The position numbers and the translations under genes are program-made. From Burkholderiales bacterium (GTDB lineage: Bacteria; Pseudomonadota; Gammaproteobacteria; Burkholderiales; Burkholderiaceae_C): a DNA stretch of 5,793 nt. This document shows, piece after piece, positions 1 through 5,793 of this stretch; position 1 is the first letter of the stretch; the number at the start of each line of letters is the position of its first letter. The stretch spans positions 1-5,793 of the forward strand of contig CANGHQ010000137.1 in assembly GCA_947453585.1 (NCBI GenBank), read 5' to 3'. The notes under the pieces are model-generated. The model saw only the letters and a list, made by a program, of their open reading frames with translations, was not told the DNA's origin and searched no databases.

Positions 1-57
1 GGCGCGGGGGGGATTGCATGGCGGACTCCAGAAAAAAGGGAGAGACAAAAAAAGAAC

Positions 58-101
58 AAAAAAATCGGGCGTGGCTGGCCGAACCGACCAGAACACGCCC
101 G
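58..101 (-). terminator. rho-independent terminator of the fadBA operon
   Basis: On the minus strand an 8-bp GC-rich stem, CGGGCGTG (101-94) with CACGCCCG (73-66), encloses a 20-nt region. That region can itself pair over 4 bp (CTGG 91-88 with CCAG 78-75). One A separates the stem from a run of seven T (64-58), and after GTTC a second run of seven T follows (53-47). The hairpin begins about 54 nt after the fadA stop. A smaller 5-bp hairpin (120-116 with 108-104) precedes it. Bases 1-46 beyond the T tracts hold a 7-G run (6-12) and no gene or element I can identify. Confidence 0.88.
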
Positions 102-154
102 TGCTGGGCTAATTACCCAGGCCTTGGCAGCAGCGTGTTGCCACGCCCGCCAAA

Positions 155-1330
155 TTACAAGACTTCAAACACCCCGGCTGCGCCCATGCCGCCACCAATG
201 CACATGGTTACGCACACGCGCTTGGCGCCACGGCGCTTGCCTTCGATCAGGGCGTGGCCGGTGAGGCGCTGGCCGCTCATGCCAAAGGGGTGGCCCACGG
301 CAATGGCGCCACCGTTTACGTTGAGCTTGTCGGCAGGAATGCCCAGCTTGACGCGGCAGTACAAAACCTGCACGGCAAAAGCCTCGTTCAGCTCCCACAG
401 GTCGATGTCCTGAATGGTCAGGCCCAGGCGCTTGAGCACCTTGGGGATGGCGTACACCGGGCCAATGCCCATTTCATCAGGCTCGCAACCGGCCACGGCA
501 AAGCCCAAAAAGCGGCCCAGGGGCTTGAGGCCTTTTTGCTCGGCCAGCTTCTCGTGCATCACCACCACGGCACCAGCGCCGTCAGACAGTTGGCTGGCGT
601 TACCCGCCGACACCAAGCCGCCCGGCAATGCCGAGCGCAGGCCCATGATGCCTTCATAGGTGGTGCCAGCGCGGATGCCTTCGTCGTCGCTGACCGTGAC
701 CTTCTTGGTCATCAGGCCCATGACCTTGTCGGCCACACCCATGGTGACGGTGATCGGCGCGATTTCGTCCTTGAACAGGCCTTTTTCCAGGGCGGCAGAC
801 GCTTTTTGCTGGCTGGACGCACCGTACTGGTCCATGGCTTCACGGCCAATGCCGTAGCGCTTGGCCACTTGTTCGGCGGTTTGCAGCATGGCCCAGTAAA
901 CCTCGGGCTTGTTTTTCTCAAGCCAAGGGTCAGCCAACATGTGCTTGTTCATTTCTTGCGCGGTGCTCGAAATGGCTTCCACGCCGCCGGCTACATAAAT
1001 GTCGCCTTCGTTGGCAATGATGCGCTGCGCAGCCGTGGCAATGGTTTGCAGGCCCGAAGAGCAAAAGCGGTTGATGGTCATGCCCGACACAGTGATGGGG
1101 CAGCCCGCGCGCAAAGCGATCTGGCGCGCAATGTTGGCGCCGGTGGCGCCTTCTGGAGTTCCGCAACCCATGATCACGTCGTCCACTTCACCGGCTTCAA
1201 TGCCAGCACGCAGAATGGCATGCTCGACCGCGTGGCCGCCCATGGTGGCGCCGTGGGTCATGTTGAGGGCGCCCTTCCAGCTTTTGGTCAAGGGCGTGCG
1301 GGCGGTGGAAACAATTACAGCAGCAGTCAT
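155..1330 (-). CDS. fadA: 3-ketoacyl-CoA thiolase (acetyl-CoA C-acyltransferase)
   Basis: This thiolase, 391 aa and normal for the family, cleaves 3-ketoacyl-CoA with CoA to acetyl-CoA and an acyl-CoA shortened by two carbons, the last step of a beta-oxidation turn. The nucleophile is Cys90 in NRFCSSGLQ. NEAFA (315-319), His347 in GGAIAVGHPFGMSGQR and the acid/base Cys377 in CIGGGMGAAG complete the active site, so it should be active. The GHPFGMSGQR variant, in place of the common GHPLGASGAR, is one I associate with proteobacterial degradative thiolases. The gene starts 9 nt after fadB and is followed by a terminator, which fixes it as the last gene of a fadBA operon and makes degradation a better reading than the biosynthetic acetoacetyl-CoA thiolase (phaA/atoB) role. 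Specificity for chain length cannot be read from the sequence. Confidence 0.95.
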   Translation of the reverse strand: MTAAVIVSTARTPLTKSWKGALNMTHGATMGGHAVEHAILRAGIEAGEVDDVIMGCGTPEGATGANIARQIALRAGCPITVSGMTINRFCSSGLQTIATAAQRIIANEGDIYVAGGVEAISSTAQEMNKHMLADPWLEKNKPEVYWAMLQTAEQVAKRYGIGREAMDQYGASSQQKASAALEKGLFKDEIAPITVTMGVADKVMGLMTKKVTVSDDEGIRAGTTYEGIMGLRSALPGGLVSAGNASQLSDGAGAVVVMHEKLAEQKGLKPLGRFLGFAVAGCEPDEMGIGPVYAIPKVLKRLGLTIQDIDLWELNEAFAVQVLYCRVKLGIPADKLNVNGGAIAVGHPFGMSGQRLTGHALIEGKRRGAKRVCVTMCIGGGMGAAGVFEVL

Positions 1331-1336
1331 GGCTAA

Positions 1337-1341
1337 TCCTT
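1337..1341 (-). promoter_or_regulatory. fadA ribosome binding site overlapping the fadB stop codon
   Basis: The minus strand reads TAAGGATTAGCC just before the fadA ATG. The fadB stop TAA (1342-1340) shares two bases with the Shine-Dalgarno AAGGA (1341-1337), which sits 6 nt from the start codon. A ribosome ending fadB therefore covers the fadA site. This supports the ATG at 1330 and suggests coupled, near-stoichiometric translation of the two enzymes. Confidence 0.7.
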
Positions 1342-3439
1342 AGTTAAATGTCTTGCCTTCGGCGGCCAGTTTGGCCAGCAGGGGCGCGGGCTTCCAGAAC
1401 TCGGCGTCATCGAGCGGGTTCTGGGCGAAACGGTGCATGGCTTGCACCACGTTGAACAGGCCAACTTCGTCGGCGTACAACATCGGGCCACCGCGGTAGG
1501 GAGGGAAACCGTAGCCAAAGATGTAGCAAATATCGATGTCGCTGGCCTTGTTGGCAATGCCTTCTTCCAAAATGTGCGCGGCCTCATTGACCAAAGCAAA
1601 CACCAGGCGCTGCACGATTTCTTCGTCGCTGATTTTGCGCGGCGTAATGCCTTGGGCGGCGCGGTAGTCTTCAATCATCTTCACGACTTCGGCGTTCGGA
1701 ATAGCGTCGCGCTTGCCCGGCTTGTAGTCGTACCAGCCTGCGCCGGTTTTTTGGCCAAAGCGGCCTTTTTCACAAAGCAAATCAGCGGTTTTGCTGTACT
1801 TCATGTTGGCGCGCTCGGTGGCGCGGCGCTTGCGAATGGCCCAGCCAATGTCGTTGCCGGCCAAATCGCCCATGCGGAAGGGGCCCATGGCCATGCCAAA
1901 CTTTTCCATGGCTTTGTCCACTTGCTCTGGGGTGCAGCCTTCGTCGAGCAAGAAGCCACCTTGGCGGCCGTATTGCTCGATCATGCGGTTGCCGATAAAG
2001 CCGTCGCACACGCCAGACACCACGGCGGTTTTGCGAATCTTTTTGGCCACGGCCATGACGGTAGCCATCACGTCTTTGGCGGTTTTTTCGCCGCGCACCA
2101 CTTCAAGCAGCTTCATCACGTTGGCCGGGCTGAAGAAATGCAGGCCCACCACGTCTTGCGGACGCTTAGTAAACGACGCGATTTTGTTCACATCCAGGGT
2201 GGACGTGTTGGACGCCAAAATGGCGCCGGGCTTCATCACGCGATCGAGTTCTTTGAACACGGCTTCTTTGACGCCGATTTCTTCAAACACGGCCTCGATC
2301 ACCATGTCGGTGCCACTCAGGTCGTCGTAGCTCAGGGTGGTGGACAACAGCGCCATGCGTTCGTCGTATTTGGCTTGCTTGAGCTTGCCTTTTTTGACCT
2401 GGGCTTCGTAGTTGCCGCGAATCGTGGCCAAGCCGCGGTCCAGCGCTTCTTGCTTCATTTCCAGCATCTTGACGGGCACGCCGGCGTTGAGAAAGTTCAT
2501 GGCAATGCCGCCGCCCATGGTGCCGGCGCCAATGATGGCCACGCTCTTGATGTCGCGCAGCGGGGTGTCTGCGGGCACATCAGGAATCTTGGATGCAGCA
2601 CGCTCGCCCAGGAACAGGTGGCGCAGCGCGCGGCTCTCAGAGGTCCACATCAGGTTGATGAAAATCTCGCGTTCTTTGGCCATGCCGGCCTCGAACTTGC
2701 CTTTGGTGGCCGCTTCAACCGCGTCCACACACTTGAGCGGTGCGGGGTAGTTTTTGGACATGCCGCCCACCATATTGCGGGCAAACTGGAAATACGCGTC
2801 GCCCAGCGGGTGCTTGCAAGGCAGGTTGCGCACCAGCGGCAAGGGGCGTATGGCCGCCACCGAGCGGGCAAAGGCCAGCACTTCGTCAGCCAAGGTGGCG
2901 GGCGAGGCAGAAATTTTGTCAAACAGCTTTTGGCCGGGCAGCATGGCCAGCATTTCGGACTTGATGGCTTCGCCGCTGACGATCATATTGAGCGCGGGCT
3001 CTACACCGAGCACGCGCGGCAGGCGCTGCGTACCACCGGCGCCGGGCAGCAGCCCGAGCTTGACTTCAGGCAGCGCGATGCTCGCACCGGGTGCGGCCAC
3101 ACGGTAGTGGCAACCCAGCGCCAGCTCCAGACCGCCGCCCATGGCGACGCTGTGGATGGCGGCAACGACAGGCTTGGTCGATTTTTCGAGCACCTGGATC
3201 ACACTGTTGAGGTTGGGTTCTTGCATGGCCTTGGGCGAGCCAAATTCGCGAATGTCGGCGCCGCCTGAAAACGCTTTGCCTGCGCCGGTCAGCACAATGG
3301 CCACCACAGCGGCGTCAGCCAGCGCTTGTTCCATGCCCTGGGCGATGCCCTGGCGGGTGGACAAGCCCAGGCCGTTGACCGGCGGGTTGTCGAGGGTGAT
3401 AACGGCAATATCGCCGTGAACCTGGTAGTGGGCAGTCAT
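1340..3439 (-). CDS. fadB: bifunctional enoyl-CoA hydratase / L-3-hydroxyacyl-CoA dehydrogenase (multifunctional beta-oxidation enzyme)
   Basis: This cytoplasmic enzyme, 699 aa, hydrates trans-2-enoyl-CoA and oxidises the resulting L-3-hydroxyacyl-CoA with NAD+. Domain order is crotonase (about 1-190), linker, NAD-binding domain (about 298-475), then two C-terminal dehydrogenase domains. In the crotonase part, GKAFSGGADI (54-63) and MGGGLELALG (100-109) form the oxyanion hole, and Glu105 and Glu125 (in LPEVKLG) are the expected catalytic pair. The Rossmann motif is GAGTMG (304-309), with Glu327 at the NAD-ribose position. ASNTST (409-414), His434 in GLHFFSPANVM and Glu446 supply the dehydrogenase site. 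The length and the GGGLELALGCHYR and FFSPANVMKLLEV blocks resemble the peroxisomal L-bifunctional enzyme (EHHADH) more than E. coli FadB, so some pipelines may name it fadJ or fadN or give no symbol. The start ATG has AAGGA 8 nt upstream (3448-3452). All key residues are present. Confidence 0.95.
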   Translation of the reverse strand: MTAHYQVHGDIAVITLDNPPVNGLGLSTRQGIAQGMEQALADAAVVAIVLTGAGKAFSGGADIREFGSPKAMQEPNLNSVIQVLEKSTKPVVAAIHSVAMGGGLELALGCHYRVAAPGASIALPEVKLGLLPGAGGTQRLPRVLGVEPALNMIVSGEAIKSEMLAMLPGQKLFDKISASPATLADEVLAFARSVAAIRPLPLVRNLPCKHPLGDAYFQFARNMVGGMSKNYPAPLKCVDAVEAATKGKFEAGMAKEREIFINLMWTSESRALRHLFLGERAASKIPDVPADTPLRDIKSVAIIGAGTMGGGIAMNFLNAGVPVKMLEMKQEALDRGLATIRGNYEAQVKKGKLKQAKYDERMALLSTTLSYDDLSGTDMVIEAVFEEIGVKEAVFKELDRVMKPGAILASNTSTLDVNKIASFTKRPQDVVGLHFFSPANVMKLLEVVRGEKTAKDVMATVMAVAKKIRKTAVVSGVCDGFIGNRMIEQYGRQGGFLLDEGCTPEQVDKAMEKFGMAMGPFRMGDLAGNDIGWAIRKRRATERANMKYSKTADLLCEKGRFGQKTGAGWYDYKPGKRDAIPNAEVVKMIEDYRAAQGITPRKISDEEIVQRLVFALVNEAAHILEEGIANKASDIDICYIFGYGFPPYRGGPMLYADEVGLFNVVQAMHRFAQNPLDDAEFWKPAPLLAKLAAEGKTFN

Positions 3440-3495
3440 GCTTTCAATCCTTGTGGTGAATGAACGAAGAAAAAGGGGTCGAAATCTGGAATGGT

Positions 3496-3521
3496 CAAAA
3501 AAGAACGACCGTTCTTTTTTG
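3496..3521. promoter_or_regulatory. perfect 26-bp inverted repeat, probable TetR-family operator for fadBA
   Basis: The arms CAAAAAAGAACG (3496-3507) and CGTTCTTTTTTG (3510-3521) are exact reverse complements around a 2-bp centre, AC. The size, the perfect symmetry and the GAACG-NN-CGTTC core fit the operator of a dimeric helix-turn-helix repressor of the TetR type. The repeat spans the start site predicted from the -10 box at 3531-3526, so a bound protein would block initiation. Comparative work has described TetR-family regulators of fatty-acid degradation (FadP, PsrA) in beta- and gamma-proteobacteria; which one acts here is inference, and no regulator gene lies in the window. Alternatively, the RNA could fold into a GAAC/GTTC stem flanked by A and T runs and act as a weak terminator for livF. 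The AT-rich stem and short loop make that less likely as the main role. Confidence 0.65.
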
Positions 3522-3525
3522 CCAA

Positions 3526-3531
3526 ATTGTA
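3526..3531 (-). promoter_or_regulatory. candidate -10 box of the fadBA promoter
   Basis: On the minus strand TACAAT matches the sigma-70 -10 consensus TATAAT in 5 of 6 bases. It lies in an AT-richer gap of otherwise GC-rich DNA, about 87-92 nt upstream of the fadB start codon. Initiation would fall near 3519, giving a leader of about 80 nt. No good -35 hexamer stands at 16-18 bp; the sequence there reads roughly GCCAAG. A TTGACA-like GTGACA (3566-3561) is 29 bp upstream, too far for this -10 box. The promoter may therefore be weak or activator-assisted, or the true start may differ. Inference from sequence only. Confidence 0.45.
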
Positions 3532-3582
3532 GGGGCTTTATCGTAAAACTTGGCCCGCTTTGTCACGGCTGAGACTGCAAAA

Positions 3583-4278
3583 CTACACTTCCAGCCACTC
3601 TTTGCGCACCGCGCTGTCGGCGCGCAGGGCCTGCGGGCTGCCGTCAAACACGATGCTGCCGTGGCCCATGACCAGGCAGCGGTCCGAGATTTGCATGGCA
3701 ATAGTCAGCTTTTGTTCGATTAGCAAGACGGAGAGGCCGCGCGCACGCAAGGCCTGCAAATAACTGGCCACCAACTCCACAATCTTGGGCGCCAGGCCTT
3801 CGGTGGGCTCGTCGATGATGATCAGGTCGGGGTCGCCCATCAGGGTGCGGCACAGGGTCAGCATCTGCTGCTCGCCGCCCGACAACACACCGGCTTCGGT
3901 GTGCTCGCGCTCCTTGAGGCGCGGAAAAATCGCGTACATGTCCTCAAACGTCCAGCGCGGCTTTTTGTTGGCACGCTTTTGGCCGAGCATCAGGTTTTGG
4001 TGCACGGTGAGTTTGGGGAAGATGTCGCGGTTTTCGGGCACATAGCCCACGCCCAGGTTGGCAATCTCGTAAGACTTGCGGCCCTGGATTTGCTTGCCGT
4101 TCCACAGCACCGAGCCCTGGCTTTCCACCATGCCCATGATGGCCTTGGCCGTGGTGGAGCGCCCCGAGCCGTTTCGCCCGAGCAATGCGACAATTTCGCC
4201 CTCGCCCACCTGCAGGTCCACGCCGTGCAGAACGTGGCTTTTGCCGTAAAAGGCATGTAATTGAGAAACTTGCAGCAT
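3583..4278 (-). CDS. livF: LIV-type ABC transporter ATP-binding protein LivF
   Basis: This is the second ATPase subunit, 231 aa and usual for LivF. The fold begins at once (MLQVSQLHAFYGKSHVLHGVD). LivF-specific blocks are GYVPENRDIFPKLTV (78-92), signature LSGGEQQM (132-139), Walker B LIIIDEPTEGL (152-162), and IEQK (187-190), where Gln stands at the H-switch position as in other LivF proteins. Walker A reads GRNGSGRST (34-42). The invariant Lys is replaced by Arg40 (codon CGC, minus strand 4161-4159), which may weaken or change ATP handling at this site. The start ATG is 2 nt after the livG stop, with the Shine-Dalgarno AAGGAC at 4286-4291 inside the end of livG. The gene ends with a TAG; no strong terminator follows, and the next gene is 143 bp away. 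It is otherwise intact and does not look like a decaying copy. Confidence 0.95.
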   Translation of the reverse strand: MLQVSQLHAFYGKSHVLHGVDLQVGEGEIVALLGRNGSGRSTTAKAIMGMVESQGSVLWNGKQIQGRKSYEIANLGVGYVPENRDIFPKLTVHQNLMLGQKRANKKPRWTFEDMYAIFPRLKEREHTEAGVLSGGEQQMLTLCRTLMGDPDLIIIDEPTEGLAPKIVELVASYLQALRARGLSVLLIEQKLTIAMQISDRCLVMGHGSIVFDGSPQALRADSAVRKEWLEV

Positions 4279-4280
4279 GC

Positions 4281-5096
4281 TTAATGTCCTTGAGCAGATT
4301 CGCCGGCCTGGGCATCGGCCACCGTGGAGCCCAAATACGCCTCTTGCACCCGGGCGCTGGCGCGCACCGCGTCTGGCGTGTCAAAGGCGATCACCTCGCC
4401 GTAGACCAGCACCGCAATGCGGTCGGCCAGGCCAAACACCACGCCCATGTCGTGCTCGACCGTGAGCAGGGTTTTGCCTTCGGTCACTTGTTTGATCAAA
4501 GCAATAAACCGGGTGGTTTCGCTTTTGCTCATGCCGGCCGTGGGTTCGTCCAACAAAATGACGTTGGCACCGCCGGCAATGGTGATGCCGACTTCAAGGG
4601 CGCGCTGCTCGGCGTAGGTCAGGTTCAGGGCGACCACGTCACGCTTTTTGTCCAGGCCAATCATTTCCATCAACTCCTGGGCGCGCGCATTGGCGTCGTC
4701 CAGGTCCACCAGAAACTTCAAAAACGTGTAACCGTAGCCCAGGCTCCAGAGCACGCTGCAGCGCAGGTTCTCAAACACGCTGAGCTTGGGGAAGATGTTG
4801 GTGATCTGAAAACTGCGCGACAAGCCCATACGGTTGATCTCAAACGGCTTTTTGCCGTTGATGATGTGGCCGTTAAGCACAATGTCGCCGCTGGTGGGCG
4901 CCATGCGCCCGCTGATCAGGTTAAACAGCGTGGACTTGCCTGCGCCATTGGGGCCAATGATGGCCACGCGTTCGCCTTGGCGCACCGCCAGGCTCGCGCC
5001 CCGGATGATTTCGGTCTTGCCAAAGCTCTTGCGCACATCGCGCAGTTCCAGCGCAAAAGGCGCCGTGTTTGCGGAGGTGGGGGTTGAGGCGCTCAT
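4281..5096 (-). CDS. livG: LIV-type ABC transporter ATP-binding protein LivG
   Basis: This is one of the two cytoplasmic ATPase subunits of the importer, 271 aa and normal for LivG. Walker A is GPNGAGKST (48-56), the Q-loop Gln is Q97, Walker B is VILLDE (179-184), and the H-switch is H215 in TVEHDM. The C-terminal VQEAYLG (250-256) is a LivG trademark that separates it from LivF. The ABC signature is LTYAEQR (159-165) in place of the LSGGQ consensus or the LAYGQ/LSYGQ usual in LivG, so the central Gly is Ala. The ATG at 5096 lies in a 4-nt overlap with the livM stop and has a good Shine-Dalgarno, CAGGAG, 7 nt upstream (5104-5109). The first 13 residues are a low-complexity leader ahead of the ABC fold. 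Its natural partners are LivM upstream and LivF downstream. Confidence 0.95.
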   Translation of the reverse strand: MSASTPTSANTAPFALELRDVRKSFGKTEIIRGASLAVRQGERVAIIGPNGAGKSTLFNLISGRMAPTSGDIVLNGHIINGKKPFEINRMGLSRSFQITNIFPKLSVFENLRCSVLWSLGYGYTFLKFLVDLDDANARAQELMEMIGLDKKRDVVALNLTYAEQRALEVGITIAGGANVILLDEPTAGMSKSETTRFIALIKQVTEGKTLLTVEHDMGVVFGLADRIAVLVYGEVIAFDTPDAVRASARVQEAYLGSTVADAQAGESAQGH

Positions 5097-5793
5097 AGTG
5101 CGGCTCCTGCGGTATTGGTTTCTTTTTCAATGGCCTCTTGGGCCGCGTCCCAGCGCACGCCAAAACGCTTCTGCGCCAGGGCAAACAAGTAGCCCCCCAG
5201 CGCCAGCACAGCGCACAGGCCCAGCCAAGATTGCGCAGACGTGGTGTCCAGCGCCACACCCATAAAGTTCACCACCGAGCCCATGGCGGCATTGAGTTGG
5301 CGGTGGTAAACCATTTCCACCAGCGCGGCCACGGCCACCAGCAGCACCAGAGATGCCGCAGCCAGCACGCCATAGGCCGGCAGCAGCGCACGCAACTTGC
5401 CGTGGCGCGCCACCCGCAGGTTGAGCATGATCAGGCTGGCAATGCCGCCCGGCGCATACATCACCATCACCATGAACACCAGCCCCAGGTACAACAGCCA
5501 GGCCTGGGTGTATTCGCTCAGCAGCACAAAAGCCAGCACCATCAAAATCGCGCCGATGATGGGCCCGAAGAAGAAGGTGGCGCCACCCAAAAATGTGAAC
5601 AGCAAATAGGCGCCAGAGCGGGCCGCACCCACCACCTCGGCATTGACGATTTCAAAGTTGAGCGCGCCCAGGCCGCCGGAGATGCCTGCAAAAAAGCCGG
5701 CAATGATGAAGGCCGTGTAGCGCACCCGCTGCGGGTTGTAGCCAATGAACTCCACCCGCTCCGGGTTGTCACGCACGGCATTAAGCAGCCGCC
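5093..5793 (-). CDS. livM: LIV-type ABC transporter permease, LivM family (partial, 5' end outside window)
   Basis: This is an inner-membrane permease subunit of a HAAT/LIV-type ABC importer, which forms the translocation path for a branched-chain amino acid or similar small carboxylate. The frame is open to the window edge, giving 232 complete codons; the N-terminal half is missing. The first visible residues (RLLNAVRDNPERVEFIGYN) are the cytoplasmic coupling-loop region that contacts the ATPases. Hydrophobic segments follow, then the LivM hallmark GG-ATFFFGPIIGA (visible residues 69-81) and the usual C-terminal YAPGGIASL (112-120). A typical LivM ends soon after this. Here about 105 further residues follow, with two more hydrophobic segments (about 136-158 and 189-207) and a charged tail. 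The TGA stop overlaps the livG ATG as ATGA, so the two genes are probably translationally coupled. The family call is firm; the substrate is unknown. Confidence 0.93.
   Translation of the reverse strand, partial: RLLNAVRDNPERVEFIGYNPQRVRYTAFIIAGFFAGISGGLGALNFEIVNAEVVGAARSGAYLLFTFLGGATFFFGPIIGAILMVLAFVLLSEYTQAWLLYLGLVFMVMVMYAPGGIASLIMLNLRVARHGKLRALLPAYGVLAAASLVLLVAVAALVEMVYHRQLNAAMGSVVNFMGVALDTTSAQSWLGLCAVLALGGYLFALAQKRFGVRWDAAQEAIEKETNTAGAAL

Noticed and set aside
46..57. CAAAAAAAGAAC next to the terminator, resembling one arm of the fadBA operator
   Set aside because: Only a half-site, with no opposing arm. It is explained by the A/T tract that any rho-independent terminator carries.
18..413. 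A plus-strand open frame starting MADSRKKGE near the left edge
   Set aside because: It runs through the fadA terminator hairpin and then antisense into fadA. The charged start is only the A-rich tract being translated, and no homology is recognisable.
254..1336. A 360-codon open frame on the plus strand, antisense to fadA
   Set aside because: Same reason: the His/Ala/Gly-rich translation mirrors the thiolase codons, and I see no clear ribosome binding site or domain.
1433..3268. A 611-codon open frame on the plus strand, antisense to fadB
   Set aside because: It lies wholly inside a gene with intact catalytic motifs. Its translation is rich in His, Ala, Gly and Gln with no recognisable domain, as expected from the complement of GC-biased codons.
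3462..3466. An extra GAACG between the operator and the fadB start codon
   Set aside because: A five-base match with no symmetric partner; expected by chance.
3561..3566. GTGACA on the minus strand as a -35 box
   Set aside because: It is 29 bp from the TACAAT box, beyond the normal 16-18 bp, and no good -10 lies at the right distance from it (only a weak TACGAT at 15 bp).
4185..5087. A 300-codon open frame on the plus strand, antisense to livG and the start of livF
   Set aside because: It covers the well-defined livG reading frame and the end of its translation is low-complexity. It is a shadow of codon bias.

Overview
The window holds the tail of one operon and the whole of a second, all read from the minus strand. 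Each protein has the features of a Gram-negative, beta-proteobacterial genome. The DNA is GC-rich, the liv subunits are of a type I associate with Burkholderiales, and an EHHADH-like bifunctional beta-oxidation enzyme is paired with a thiolase. Comamonadaceae is my best guess; that is inference from protein style, not from a database search.

Layout, in the direction of transcription (right to left). 5793-5093 is the 3' part of a LivM-type permease gene that enters from beyond the window. It overlaps livG (5096-4281) by 4 nt, and livF (4278-3583) follows after 2 nt. Together these encode the inner-membrane and ATPase parts of a HAAT/LIV-family ABC importer. A 143-bp gap (3582-3440) carries a candidate -10 box and a perfect 12+12 bp inverted repeat placed over the predicted start of transcription. 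Then come fadB (3439-1340; enoyl-CoA hydratase plus L-3-hydroxyacyl-CoA dehydrogenase) and, 9 nt later, fadA (1330-155; 3-ketoacyl-CoA thiolase). A strong rho-independent terminator (about 101-58) closes the fadBA operon. Bases 1-57 beyond the hairpin hold only its T-rich tail and no gene I can support.

How it works together: FadB hydrates trans-2-enoyl-CoA and oxidises the 3-hydroxyacyl-CoA, and FadA cleaves the 3-ketoacyl-CoA. The two make up the last three steps of a beta-oxidation turn. The palindrome looks like the operator of a TetR-type fatty-acid repressor (inference). The liv genes form a separate transcription unit by spacing, though no strong terminator separates them from fadBA, so read-through is possible. 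Their substrate cannot be read from the sequence; branched-chain amino acids are the default, and an organic acid is possible.

This is mostly ordinary metabolic DNA and I see no novel defence or mobile system. The points most worth a second look are the operator and promoter arrangement, the Lys-to-Arg change in the LivF Walker A motif together with a degenerate signature motif in LivG (both fall in the same composite ATP site), and a C-terminal extension of LivM with two extra membrane segments.
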